From Haliclystus octoradiatus (lineage: Eukaryota; Cnidaria; Staurozoa; Stauromedusae; Haliclystidae), in contig OU744447.1 of NCBI GenBank assembly GCA_916610825.1, positions 16,103,751 through 16,167,750 on the forward strand: a stretch of 64,000 nt of DNA, read 5' to 3'. The notes beneath the pieces are model-generated. The model was not told where the DNA came from. It was given only the letters and a program-made list of their open reading frames with translations, and made no database searches. Position numbers and translations under genes: made by a program. Of the stretch, positions 39,001 to 64,000 are shown one piece after another (positions within the stretch are counted from its first letter, which is position 1; every line of letters begins with the position of its first letter).

Positions 39001-42000
39001 AGTATTATTTCCTCTATATTCTTGGTTTTTATTTTTATCAGAATCCCTCAAGGTGATAAAGTTGTTGGTGAATCTGCTCCAATCACTCCTGTTGCTAACA
39101 GAAAACAACTGAACCATAGCAACAATTCAACTAATGATAACACAACACGTGACCATGATATAACTGAAGAAGAGACTGCATCGTACAATTCAAACCGCTG
39201 TCCAAAAGCACTGGCATCAAGTACAAGAGAAGAAGTCTCATTTTCAGAACTTACGAACGATACGAGTGAAGATAAGTCACATTGTATTATGGAGTCAAAC
39301 CAAAGAGACGAAGTAATAGATCTTGTGCCTGGTCGGTCAACTCCTAATACTATCCCTGATATGATATCGGATCACGATACTAAAACTGAGACAATGTCGG
39401 ATCAAAATAAGCTCACTGACACGATAATGGGTCACAGTATTACTTCCGATGAGATTTTGGATCACACTACTACCTCTGATGTATTATCGGATCACGCGAC
39501 AACTTCTGATACGACGTCGGATCATGCAATCACCTCTGATACGATATCTGACCATGCACTCACTTCTGATACGACGTCGGACCATGCACTCACTTCTGAT
39601 ACGATATCTGACCATGCAACCACATCTGATACGATATCTGACCATGCAACCACATCTGATACGATGTCAGACCGTCTTAATCCTGGTCTTGCTAATGATT
39701 CCTCATGTCAATCGATACCAAGCCCGAGTATCAGTGTTGACACAACACGAGAAGAAATAGATCATTTTCAATCTGAAAATTCATCGAAGAGAAATCCACT
39801 TCGTCATTCTTCGAAACATGACCATCATCGACCGCTAATGAAAATATTTCGAGAAGATGAGAATGATATTGATTTAAGTAAAGACAGTGGGTTTTCTGGC
39901 TCAGATTTTTCATCCGTTTCATCGACACGTCATTGTAATACGAATGGTAATATAAGTCCCCCGCCGTCTTCTGTTGGTAATAGACTCATTCGAACATCTA
40001 GTCTTAGCGAAGAAGCCAAAGTTTGGCTAGGTAAACGAGGCGTCCGTCTTCCATCTGAAAGTGAGACTCCAGAGACATCGCCTACAGGTATTTGGTATTT
40101 GTTTAATTCTCAACAATAGCAACGGTCAGATTGATATATGTATAAATGTGAGAATCAGAATCAGAAAATAGGTGCAACGTGCAAGCCATCCCCTTAAACA
40201 TACACCGGACAAGCACTGACCAAATGTAATTAGCAATAGACAATTTGAATACATAGGCGATAGGAAATGATATCTATCACCGTATGCAACTAGTAAGTAC
40301 AGCATATGTATGTGGTGAAACAGACTGCAATTTTCAAATTAGTAATCATTCACTGGTTACAATTCTATCTTAATATTCTACGGGGAAGATTGATTGATTG
40401 AACATTTCCCTGGGGACTTTGCTACTTTCTGTACGGCAAACATTGTGACTGTCACTGAAACAGTTCCCGTTTAAAATGGAAACGATGATATATTGTGTCC
40501 ACTGAAGACCACGGGATCTGATTGATTCGATCTGATTATTGATTCCAGGTTAGATTTGTAGCTCTCGCATCACGTTGAATGTTATTTAATGTATGCTATT
40601 TTCCTTCTGTAGAATTCGAAGATTTGATGGTACCAAGGCCCGCTAAACCTATCTCAAATCAATTAATTTACGTCGCTCTCAAAGTGAAAAAGAGCTTCTG
40701 GTCACCACATGATCAGCGACGGAATAGCATTATGGGATTACCACCAAATCGAGATCAACTGAGACGTGAAAATTGGTTTGCTGTCCCAAAGGGCAGGTCA
40801 GTCTGTGTGTTGACTATTCTTACTGGTAATTGTTTCTATTAAATGATCTGAGTGGCTCACATCAATGCCTGAATTCATTTATGATAGATCCGGTGCAATG
40901 TTTCGGTAATGCGGACGTGGAGCAATGCCTTACATGGTTTGTTCATCAAAATTACTATTTGTACAGCTGCAGGAACGATCCAAAAAAATTTCAGTCTGCA
41001 AATTTACTACTGATAGATAACTGTATTATAATCATTTTAGCGCCAAAGTAAGTTAAATGAAACTACAGTATTTTGTGCAGTAAATCAGGCAGAGACAAGT
41101 TGTTATTCTATATATTATCACGCGTAGTGTAATCATATTTTTGAAATGTTTTTGTTAATGCAAAATCTCAAAGTAAACACAGGTTTTCTTGTCCCGCCTG
41201 TATTCGACGCTGTTATTTATTTTGCCACTCATTAATTTTATGAATAGAGAACAAGGCTGATTTGATTTCAACATTTTCTCGACAAAAACACATCTATTCG
41301 CTTTGGCAATTGACCAAACTTTTCTGTTTTACTGCCATTGTCGCCATATAGACATCAATATGGCTCGGTCGTGTCTCTGTAAATGCTCTTTTTAGTTCGG
41401 TTTCTCCATAGTCATCAGCATGTCATATGTTTATAACGAAGCCATGTTAACATTGATCTTAGAACGATGGCTTTATAATCCATGGCGATATGATCGAAGG
41501 TTGGATTCAAGATTATATTGAAACCATTGTAATGCTAAACGCGATTATTTTATTCTTATGGTCATCATATTCAAATGTAATTATTGTTATATAGAGTGGA
41601 TCAGCTGTATTCTTCCTTACTTACGTGGTGTCCTAATTTAGACGAAGAAAGTGTGTCATATTCACAAGATGAAACAAGTGGTAATGAAGAGGTATGCAGA
41701 GGGGGTTTGAACTTATGAAGGGGGCTCTGTCTGTTGGGAATTTTTTAGTGAGAATTTCATTGATCATATTATGTTCAGAATATATAACAGTTAATTATTC
41801 CGAAATCTAAAATAATCATTCAAAATGCTATCAAATTGTGTTTGCAGTCCATACGACCCCGAATCATGTTCAAAATGCTACTCTATAATACCTTGGTATA
41901 ACCACATGACTTATCAGGGACACCTGGCATGGTCTTACGAGGCTTTAACAGACGCTAGCGTTCTTCGTATTTACATCAACGTCAACTGCTACGAATAATA

Positions 42001-45000
42001 CAAATGGCATAGCGCCTATAGCTTTATGTCGAAGGTGCTTTAGAATTAATTATTTATTAATCTTTCAACTACATGAATGTGCAATTGAAGTATTTATTAC
42101 AATACTAGGTAAATTTGAATTAATATTATAGACATAAAAACAAAATAATGATGACAACTTTTGCACTTACAGGACCCATCAAAACTTGTTGAAACATAAA
42201 ACATAGATAATTTCATCGGTATACCAATTTTATTCCTCATCCAGTCAATTGAATAAGTTTTGTACCGTATCCAAATGCAGTCCCTTAAACGCTTACTCCT
42301 CCGCCCCTCTGACATGACCTTCACTACTTACCCCCACCGTTTACACCCACACATCACCAAGAGATAATGTAATTATTGAATCCTCCTTTCATTTTCAGGG
42401 TCTCAGTTTTGTTGAGAATAGCTATTCATTGTCACCAGGCTATAGTACAGGGGTAAGTACGATTCTTGAACGAATTGGATTTCACGTTGATGACTGATGT
42501 GTCATAGAATGTCATTTGATAAATATTGTTAATTTTGTTAGATCGGAAAAGCTGCACGAAGCAAATCAACGACATCAAGTAACAGTAGTTTTCCTGGAAA
42601 GGCTATACTTGTACGGTATGTTGGATTTCAGTGCTTGACTAATTTGGATCTTGTCTCGATAATAGATTCAGATAGTAATCCGATTATCCGAGTGTGCACA
42701 TTTTCACATCAATGTAAATTTACTGTTTAACCTATCACTATACAACCAAGCAATCCAGTACGATTCGTATTCAACAACTATATCCGGCATACCGTAATCA
42801 CGGAATAGTAACCGATATGATTTGTTAAAATTTCTCATATACTGTGAACCTAATTCGATCCAGGCTTCAATTATACGACTCTAGCTAAATATTATAGTCA
42901 TTTTATTTTCTAATATGAGTTTCTTATCTTCTCTCGTTTCGAGCAATTTTTTGATCATGATTGACAGCAATTCTTCTGGATTCGGTCGCAAAATGCTCAG
43001 CGTACGTTGCTCCTCCCTGCGTCAATCGATGATATGAATACAAATAATTGAATTGATGTGATTTATTTTTTTGCCAAAAACACGCGTCGTCGTAACGCAG
43101 ACGAAAACATTTTAATCATACAATCTGTAAAGAAGATTTCGAATGCTGTGAAATATTCAGATTCGAATAGTAAATGTTTCAGCATTTTTAAACTCCTTCG
43201 ATTCTTCATGTAAACAGTTACATTTCAAACGTTTAACGAATGAGCAGGTTTTTGTTTTTCTTCGCATTAATTTTAATTTCTTTGAATGTTTGTTATCTGC
43301 TCCTTTTTATTTGTAAATATTGTGCGCAATGCGTTTTCTCCCTTTATTAACCAATCAGCGCAAGGATATAATTTAAATTTAACCAATCGGCTTGACTGTT
43401 GTGGCACTGTGGCGCGCGCATTGTCCATTGAGAAATCTTATGATCAGTAGATCGTCAACACGTTCTCTGCGTTCTACCAGTTGAACGCTAAACGTGCAAT
43501 CATAATCGCGTCATTTCATGGAAGCTATCTTACGGTTTTGGAATTTACTTGGACAACTCTACAGCGTCTCCTAACGCTTGGCCTGCTTTTTACTATTTTG
43601 CATCTAGTAGTGAAGGTGGACAACTGTTGATATCTGAATTGCGTATAGAGAATATCGGAAAGGACTTAGATAGCGATAATATTTGGTATCTAAATGCTGC
43701 CTTACGAGTTGCAGCTATTTGGCGTCCTCACCGACGAAGAGTGTCTACTCAACAGAAACCAGATAGCGAAGAAAAAACGACGTACGTTTACTACAAAGCA
43801 TTGCCAATGTTGTTTTGACTTCGAGAAAAAGAATTTACTTCGTCATTTAAGGTAGGAAAAGTTTTGTATCGCGTTGTATGAGTCAAAGTCAACTTTTAGC
43901 ACATTGCGTACTTTTATCAAATTTGGATATCTTTCTTGGAAGCTCAGAAAATTATAAGTTGCCAAAGCACATGCAAATATTCTTTTTATTATTTTCATAT
44001 ATATATATATGTTATCATCTGGCAGAGGAAGCTCAAATGGCAATCCTCGATCATTCCTCATTAATATTTTCCTTTGAATTAAATGAACTGCGGATAATGA
44101 AATAAGCTAAAATACCGCTTGCGATAATATTCAATCAAAAGAAATTAAAGTAAATATGTTTTTGGAAAACTTTGTTATTTTCCCATGAAAAGAAAAATGA
44201 AAATCTGCGCACACACAACCGAGATTTACTAATAATCTTACATCAGGATTCGTTTAAATGTCTCCGTGGGAACTACCTATTGATCTGTAATACCACAACA
44301 ATGACCCCTTCTTTAATATAGTTAATATAAATAATTTACAAACATATACGGTATGATGAATATAAGTTTAATTGACGAGGGAGAATTAACTACAAACTAA
44401 AAAGGGAATTTCCACATGAAGCTTTGAGATCTCGATATCGTCAAGCAGATTATACCCCGACATTGTGATCCCTTCCTCATTACTTTATCTACAAGTAATT
44501 ATACATTCATGTAAAGTTTTAACATAAGGTTCTGCGAATATATTACGATGACCAGGATTTAATTGACGGCGCACCATTAAATAGCAACCAACAAAGTGAA
44601 TTTTTAAGTGAAGCTTTGAGGGATATCGGTATCGTCAAACAGATTATAGCCCGATATGTTTTTATCATCTATTGACATTCATCAAAGTATGTGAGGATCA
44701 GCCGTTATCGCTTGACTATGTTATCTTCCTAAATCTTATGCTTAATAATGAATTAATTAAACCTCATCATAGAATGCGAAATATTTTATTTTTGGAAGAT
44801 CAGCTATATAGAGATCAAATGATCAATTCCATTTTCTACGTGTTGTGGTTTTCTTTAACCATCTTTATTCTGAATTATTCTGAATTCCTGTCAGTTTTGT
44901 GGGATTCTCAAGGAATTATATCGTAGTTTTTGCGCTGTTGCTCTCTCCAACGCGTACCCTCGCTATATGTATATATATGATGATGTTTATCTCGCTTGTA

Positions 45001-47921
45001 CAGATGTTTTCAGCATGACAGTCATCCATCTCACAAATGTTATGAACTCACAGCAGATCAACCCTTATATAAATTTGTTTGAAATATGTTTGGCGCTATG
45101 ATTGTGTGGAAAACAAACAATCTGAAACGGTTGTTTTTCAATCCCGGGAAATTTTCATTTGTATATTTTTGGAAGATGATGCTCATTTTTTCATCGATTG
45201 AATAAAGTAGATTTTGTAAGGAGTTACTGTACATCTAATACAGTATTTTACATGCTTGCACTTTATTATGGACCACAAATGATTGATGCTTCCATCAAAA
45301 GTACAATATTTGTAGCTTGTATATGACTCTAAATGCAAACATCAACTGTGCTTGCCTGCTCGAAGAGAGCTTAGTTTACATGTTTGCACTTTATTTGGAG
45401 CGATAATTGATTCCATCTCTGCAGACTTGCCGGAAGATGTATGTATTATAAAACATCTTCTAACTCCTAGATTTATTTAAAAACTCAAGTTTTTGAATGT
45501 ATGATTATCCCGGGATGGGGGTGCCACTTTGGAAAAATGTGAAATACCCGAAAAGTTTCAAAAATCATGTAAATGCAACCAAAAAAAGTTCAGAAAACTT
45601 GAAAATAATACCCAAAAAATTCACAACAAATTTAAAAAAAAGTAAAAAGATTCGAAAAATAATGATTATGTGAATTCAGATGTAAAATATTATCAATTTT
45701 ATTAAATAATTAATTTTAAATATTTCAGTAATGCTGAAGACGAATTACCAGAATTGATTGGAGATTGTCAATTACTAACCAAAAAACAAATTGGATTGGT
45801 AAGATTATTGTGTAAAACTTTATTGTGTTGTTAAATGTGCAGACATGTTTGAGAATTTGCAATAAATGTAGATATGCCACTACAGTAGAAAATGTCTAGA
45901 CTTATCTGTATTTGGTGTCACTATTCTGTATACAAATACCGATGTTATTATCTTACGAATGAATCAAAATTGTCTGGTACTGTTTGAAGGCCACGAATTG
46001 ACTAATTTTTGGTTATGATTAAATTTCAATCGGATATTCTGTATTTCATAATCGGATTGAATTCAGATGCATCTCCCTGCAGACACGATAATGCATTGCC
46101 ACCGCCTGTGTGTTTGTTATATATGTTATAAACTTTATGATTGTTTCTAATTCTACTATATAAAATCAATTATCAGCTGTATTTAGAAAACGTTGTTCTG
46201 ATTTGCTATTTGTTAATTCTAGGTTTCAAAGAATTTGCCATCACGAACAATTGGACACAGTTGGAGCCTCGCTTATAGTACTGCTGTCCATGGTATGAGT
46301 CTTCGAACGCTGTACAGAAATATGGAAACTCTAGATTCGCCAGTGTTACTGCTCATTCGAGACGATGAAAAACAGGTATGACAGATAATCGTGACATAAT
46401 CGAAAAGGTTTTATCTTGTTGCACTATATTCATGACTACAATATATCTATATAATATGATATGAGGCAAACACGTGTATTTGAGAGTGCTCAATGTTTGT
46501 TAAAGCAGAGCATAAAATAGAATTGAAACAAAGATGAGGCTGAAGCCTTTTCCGTTACTCGGAGTTTCACGCGTTTGTTTTGCGATCATCAGATGATTTA
46601 CTGAAAATTTAGAAATTTGACTACAGTGTATCTATAAATAAAGTCGAGCGCTGAAAATATGATATAGAATAGATCGTGATTTTATTACGAACTCAATTCT
46701 CAGCCTTTCAAAATATAATTATACTATTCACAATCATAAGAAAGGTTTTATAATGGATTGGTTTATCTTTAACTGAAACTTCCACGGTGATTAAAATTGG
46801 ACTTATGATCCGCCAAGCTGTGAAAGTACAGTACTTCTATATGATGACAGATTGCTTTGAACTCCATACTGTATACTATTCCCATTGTATCATCATCAAT
46901 AGGCGTTTTGATCACTAACTGTTGGTATCGTTTGTATTGTAGTTATTCGGTACATTCATGTCTAACCCTCCTTCTGTCAGTGATGGTTTCTATGGTACCG
47001 GTGAATCAATGTTGTTTAGTTTCGTTTCTGAAACAGACCTGAGGGTGAGTGGACTGATTTCTTTTTGGATCATTGATTTTCCGGTTTTGAACCCATAAAC
47101 ATTATGTTCTTTATCCCTTCTGAACTTGGATCCATACCTCCGTCGTGATATTTATCGTATGTATGGAATATATTAATTCCAACTTGAATCCACCCTCTAC
47201 TGCTTCATTGAGTTCAATTCATTACGATAAATTAATGCGTGCACTGCTTCATTTCTGTAGGTCTACCGATGGAGTGGTGATAATTATTTTTTCATAAAAG
47301 GAGACCCGCGATGTCTGACGATCGGTGGCGGAGAGTAAGTAGTCTGAGCTAAAATCATAATCTTATCTGCTACTATATAATTACATAGAACTCCAGTCTG
47401 ATAAACTTAATGTCTATCAACTGTAATAATTAAAATCCATTGTTTTGAAAAGTTGATACTCCCATGACAAATGGATTTGAAGTTACTCGGAATATCCTGT
47501 CAGTTGAAGTCTGTAAAATTCAGTCTATGTATGTATATACTGGTGTATTATGCTGACACTACAGGACTATACAGGTTGGCTTGCTACAGGTATGAGAGAG
47601 TTTCGCTGAATAGCTAATTTCCTATACTCTCAGCTACAGTATTTATGCAACTACTTCGGTTATTTTTTAAAATGGTTATTTTTAAACGATTTAATTAACT
47701 CTATTTTGACTGATGAAACAGCGTCTTGTGCAAATGATATACTGCACAAATAGCAATTCATATTATTTTATTATTTGTTTTGTAGTGGACAAGTTGGTCT
47801 TTGGCTTGACGAAGATTTATATCATGGCCGAAGTCACTCGTGTAAAACTTTCAATAACGAAACATTATCTCATTCTGAAGATTTCATATGTTCCGCACTT
47901 GAAGCATGGACATTTGTTTAA
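30047..47921 (+). CDS. OXR1: OXR1/NCOA7 orthologue (LysM, GRAM-like, TLDc), 5' end not found
   Basis: Fourteen exons join in frame: 30047-30154, 37436-37555, 37905-38024, 38559-38746, 39042-40087, 40613-40796, 41595-41691, 42399-42452, 42542-42615, 45729-45798, 46223-46375, 46943-47044, 47261-47334 and 47786-47921, giving 841 residues without the start. The first exon is a LysM domain ([19 protein letters not shown]). Residues about 113-178 match the GRAM-like region ([23 protein letters not shown]). A long disordered exon carries a decapeptide repeat. [10 protein letters not shown] and VDQLY are conserved linkers. The TLDc domain fills about residues 690-841: [59 protein letters not shown] and a final EAWTFV. 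TLDc proteins protect against oxidative damage and interact with the V-ATPase. OXR1 and NCOA7 arose by vertebrate duplication, so this is probably the single ancestral gene. Confidence 0.93.
32857..33018. repeat. 20-bp direct repeat at the retrotransposon 5' edge
   Basis: GTTGCATGACGCAGGGTTGA occurs at 32857-32876 and again at 32999-33018. The second copy abuts the first in-frame codons of the reverse transcriptase frame, so the repeat may mark a rearranged 5' junction of the insertion. Confidence 0.55.
33018..35045 (+). mobile_element. 5'-truncated non-LTR retrotransposon in an OXR1 intron
   Basis: An uninterrupted frame runs from about 33018 to the stop ending at 34821, opening inside the endonuclease/RT linker. 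The reverse transcriptase motifs are [13 protein letters not shown] (motif A), [14 protein letters not shown] (motif B) and YVDD in WKYVDDTTL (motif C), preceded by [12 protein letters not shown] and [12 protein letters not shown]. An ATG-like start at 33172 is arbitrary. The 3' UTR ends in an (AATC)-type tail near 35010-35045, as in CR1/L2-like elements. The endonuclease domain is missing, so the copy should not move by itself, but the intact frame suggests youth. It inserted in sense orientation between OXR1 exons 30047-30154 and 37436-37555. Confidence 0.85.
35046..37435. other. OXR1 intron sequence
   Basis: No exon, RNA gene or element was recognised. The open frame at 36475-36714 has no domain or splice support. 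Confidence 0.4.
39361..39675 (+). repeat. OXR1: Coding 30-bp minisatellite in OXR1
   Basis: About ten tandem units encode variants of [10 protein letters not shown] (for example [20 protein letters not shown]). Central units are nearly identical at DNA level (ACGATATCTGACCATGCA recurs) while outer units have diverged. It lies in the disordered exon between the GRAM-like and TLDc regions. Because the unit is 30 bp, gain or loss of copies keeps the frame. Confidence 0.85.
43345..43500 (+). promoter_or_regulatory. OXR1: Candidate internal promoter with paired CCAAT boxes
   Basis: Two strong NF-Y-type boxes, ACCAATCAGCG (CCAAT at 43351) and ACCAATCGG (CCAAT at 43383), are 32 bp apart, three helical turns. 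A GC-rich patch GGCGCGCGCATTG follows at 43411. They sit in the OXR1 intron just before the exons for the TLDc domain. Vertebrate OXR1 and NCOA7 have short TLDc isoforms from internal promoters, so an equivalent is plausible. No transcript evidence. Confidence 0.45.
43608..43781 (+). CDS. OXR1: Candidate OXR1 cassette or alternative exon (174 nt)
   Basis: A plus-strand frame stays open from about 43492 to 43818. Within it, an acceptor AG at 43606-43607 and donor GTACGT at 43782 delimit 174 nt, phase 2 on both sides, which fits between OXR1 exons ending at 42615 and starting at 45729. It would add 58 residues (beginning [19 protein letters not shown], ending SEEKT). There is no in-frame ATG, so it cannot by itself start a short isoform. 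Confidence 0.35.
44326..44670. repeat. Imperfect direct duplication (~185-bp period)
   Basis: Two related blocks share TTTAATTGACG, GAAGCTTTGAG, ATATCG(A/G)TATCGTCAA-type sequence and CAGATTATA(C/G)CCCGA. They lie in the OXR1 intron before exon 45729. No element ends were identified. Confidence 0.5.
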
Positions 47922-49639
47922 ACTGTTTCAGAGAAATATAAATTCCTTACATATTCGGAAACCTATTTTTGTAATTGATCGTTTGGGCCTACTAAAACCT
48001 TCTTTAGTATTTAATTTATCCAATAGCTAAAAAACGAAGATTGTAAAAATTGAATGTAAAAATCATATCATAATTATTCGTTTAGAGTAGAAATAATTCT
48101 TCTGATTTATGCCAGTGATAATTATGTAAATATAGTTAATGATTACGTACAAAGTATTAAATACAAAGTAATTATTCACGCATTTTTGGGGCTTTATAAT
48201 GTAATTAATCATTTTAAACAGCATTCAATCATATAGGATTTGACCATTGAATTATTATTCAATTATGAAAGATTATTGTAAAACAAATTTTTGATAGTAT
48301 AGATGTAACGATTTGACTATAACACCAGCTGAAATATAATTATGCCCACACTTTTAAAAAATATATAGCCTTTTCCATTTCCATTTTGCAACTACGTTAT
48401 TACCAACATGACAATATTCGTTGACGTTAAAGGTTGACGCTTTGAGGGGTAACTGGTAATTGGGTATTCAAAACAGGGGCATAACATTTTGTCTTTCATA
48501 GAAAGGTTTCAACATTTTTGACCATCTTCAAAGTGATGCCCAAAAATGTTTGTCAATTTTGAAAAACGATGCCCAAAATGTTGGAAAGTCCTATAAACTG
48601 TACACGTTTTTTTATGAGGAATTCATAATTGTATTAGCAAGTAGTACTCAGCTTAATACCTGCCAAATTGCTAAGTTCAATACTGGGATGTTTAATTCGA
48701 ATGTTTGGAATGTATTTAGTTTAGCTTGCTCGTATAACCCTTACCTGAGAAAGTGAGAAACTGCATTTAATAGTTGTGTTTGCTAATTTTGATCAGTTTT
48801 GTTTGTTGTATTTCTGTTTTCTTGAACCCCAATACCCAAGATCATGTACTCCTTGAATTAATATTTCAACATTTGAAAGGGGGTCATTTTGATGCAATTT
48901 TTACAGTTAATAGATGCTTCAATTGATCTAAACCGGTAAGAATTTGTGAAGCTATGATCTACTTGGCATTTGAATACAATATGAAACAAATGTAACAAGA
49001 AAGTCACAAGAATTTGGATACTGAATTACGATTTTCTTAAAGAAAGTTTCAATACTGTACCGGCGATTACATTTTGTTATAAAAAAGGTTGTGTAGGGCC
49101 TACCTCGGCATTTGATTTTTAGAGGTCAACATAATAATATTCTGATGAGTATTGTTTATGTTATGTATTTGTTATTATTAGGGTCCATTGATGGGATGTA
49201 GCGATCAATCAATATTGTGCGGGAACATCAGTTTGTCAGAGAAAATTATTGTTAAAGTGATTTATTTTATCAAATCGATAATGAAACATCATATCCCTTT
49301 CTTTATTTGTTTGGAGATCTTCGAAATTTCCAATCAACTAAGGCCTGGGTTATACATGTGTTAAAAACGGTTTTTACAAGGTTTTAGCCTAGACGTCACA
49401 CGTCACGCCCAGATATCTCATTTCATCTTTATTTGGGATGTTTTCTCATTAGTTTCGCTCTCCATGATATTTCACTGAAACGAGGCATCGTTCCACTTTT
49501 TGAATTCAAGATGGTAGAGATCTTCCACTATTTTGATGTACAAAGTTCACAATTTTAATTGATTTTCTGCAAACATCCGGCTAGAAGCAGAATCAAAACT
49601 ACTGATTTGATGAAAATACCGCCCTGACAAGTATTGGGG
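47922..49639. other. OXR1 3' UTR and MCM3AP upstream region
   Basis: About 1.7 kb between the OXR1 stop and the proposed MCM3AP start. It should contain the OXR1 3' UTR and polyadenylation site and the MCM3AP promoter. No other gene was recognised; the open frames at 47713-48030 and 48550-48756 are an OXR1 exon shadow and an unsupported frame. Confidence 0.4.
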
Positions 49640-63518
<13,879 letters not shown>

Positions 63519-64000
63519 GTAAGTTCAGCTTGGGTTAAATTTTCAAGATGCACTATCCCATGGCCGTAACAAATGTTCTTCTGAGATTTCAAAATAGCTA
63601 AGTTCGTTGCCAGAGATGTCAGTGCTGCCAGGTGACTCAACTGATGAAACAATGCAATGGCCAAAGTCTGATTTTGATTGATTTGTGACTACAGTGTAAC
63701 CCGCTTATGTGCAATGCGGATAAATGAAATTCCCGCTTATCTGCAACCTGGCTTTGAAACCCGTTAAACAATTTTCTGGTCAAGTCCTTGGTAAACAATT
63801 TTGGATAACTGCAAATTCGGATAAATGCAATTAAAACCGTTGGCAATTTTGACTTGCACTTAAGAAGGTTACACTGTAATCATTTAATATTGTATTGCTT
63901 GCAAAGTAAAAACTATGTTGTCTGCTATAGTGGTCAGTGGTCACTCTGGCCAAGGCAGGATCTAGTTGCAAGCAGAATCAGCAAATTCCTTAGGCCAAAG
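63519..64000. other. MCM3AP intron at the right edge
   Basis: Intron after the last visible exon, whose donor is in phase 2. Apart from the pogo-like MITE nothing else is seen. Confidence 0.5.
63692..63876. mobile_element. 185-bp pogo/Tigger-like MITE
   Basis: The left end reads CAGTGTAACCCGCTTATGTG and the reverse complement of the right end reads CAGTGTAACCTTCTTAAGTG. A TA dinucleotide flanks each side (63690-63691 and 63877-63878). The internal GCGGATAAATG and TTCGGATAAATGCAA motifs are repeated. TA duplication and CAGTGTAACC ends suit the Tc1/mariner-pogo group. No coding capacity. Confidence 0.65.

Noticed and set aside
43518..43574. ATG at 43518 as start of a short TLDc isoform
   Set aside because: Its frame stops after 18 codons and is offset by one base from the cassette-exon frame.

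Overview
The window is AT-rich animal genomic DNA. Genes are split by GT-AG introns, spacing is moderate, and transposon remnants are numerous. OXR1 and MCM3AP/GANP orthologues plus a KIAA1586-like hAT protein point to a metazoan. The compact, AT-rich, MITE-laden layout would suit an invertebrate deuterostome such as a tunicate, but this is an inference and no species-diagnostic sequence was recognised. All exon models come from reading frame, splice phase and family resemblance; no transcript data were available.

Layout. (1) 1-11.1 kb: a minus-strand first exon of a PH-PDZ protein lies head-to-head with a complete four-exon JmjC/cupin_8 protein (479 aa, signal peptide, C-terminal HNEL). The JmjC gene converges on an intronless 471-aa multi-pass membrane protein. 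(2) 12.06-16.07 kb: a 4.0-kb hAT-type transposon with terminal inverted repeats and a perfect 8-bp target duplication. It encodes a five-exon, 534-aa zinc-finger/BED-like protein that stops before the transposase catalytic region. (3) 17.3-26.3 kb: an unrecognised plus-strand gene containing 25- and 30-nt microexons. Its introns are full of repeats, including GTTCATGAAC-rich tandem arrays, foldbacks, a TTAA element and a dead non-LTR retrotransposon. (4) 30.0-47.9 kb: the OXR1/NCOA7 orthologue (LysM, GRAM-like, TLDc), with a non-LTR retrotransposon in an early intron and a possible internal promoter before the TLDc exons. (5) 49.6 kb to past the right edge: the MCM3AP/GANP orthologue (FG/NPF region, RRM, Sac3 domain; at least 714 aa seen). 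Its first intron holds a non-LTR retrotransposon that is itself split by a 2.3-kb CACTA-type DNA element.

The host genes have separate roles: OXR1 in oxidative stress and V-ATPase biology, GANP in TREX-2 mRNA export, and the JmjC protein probably as an ER hydroxylase. No operon-like cooperation is evident. The most unusual material is the mobile DNA: two DNA transposons with clear boundaries (8-bp and 3-bp duplications), their MITE relatives, and a dispersed palindromic GTTCATGAAC repeat family that has twice formed three-copy tandem arrays.
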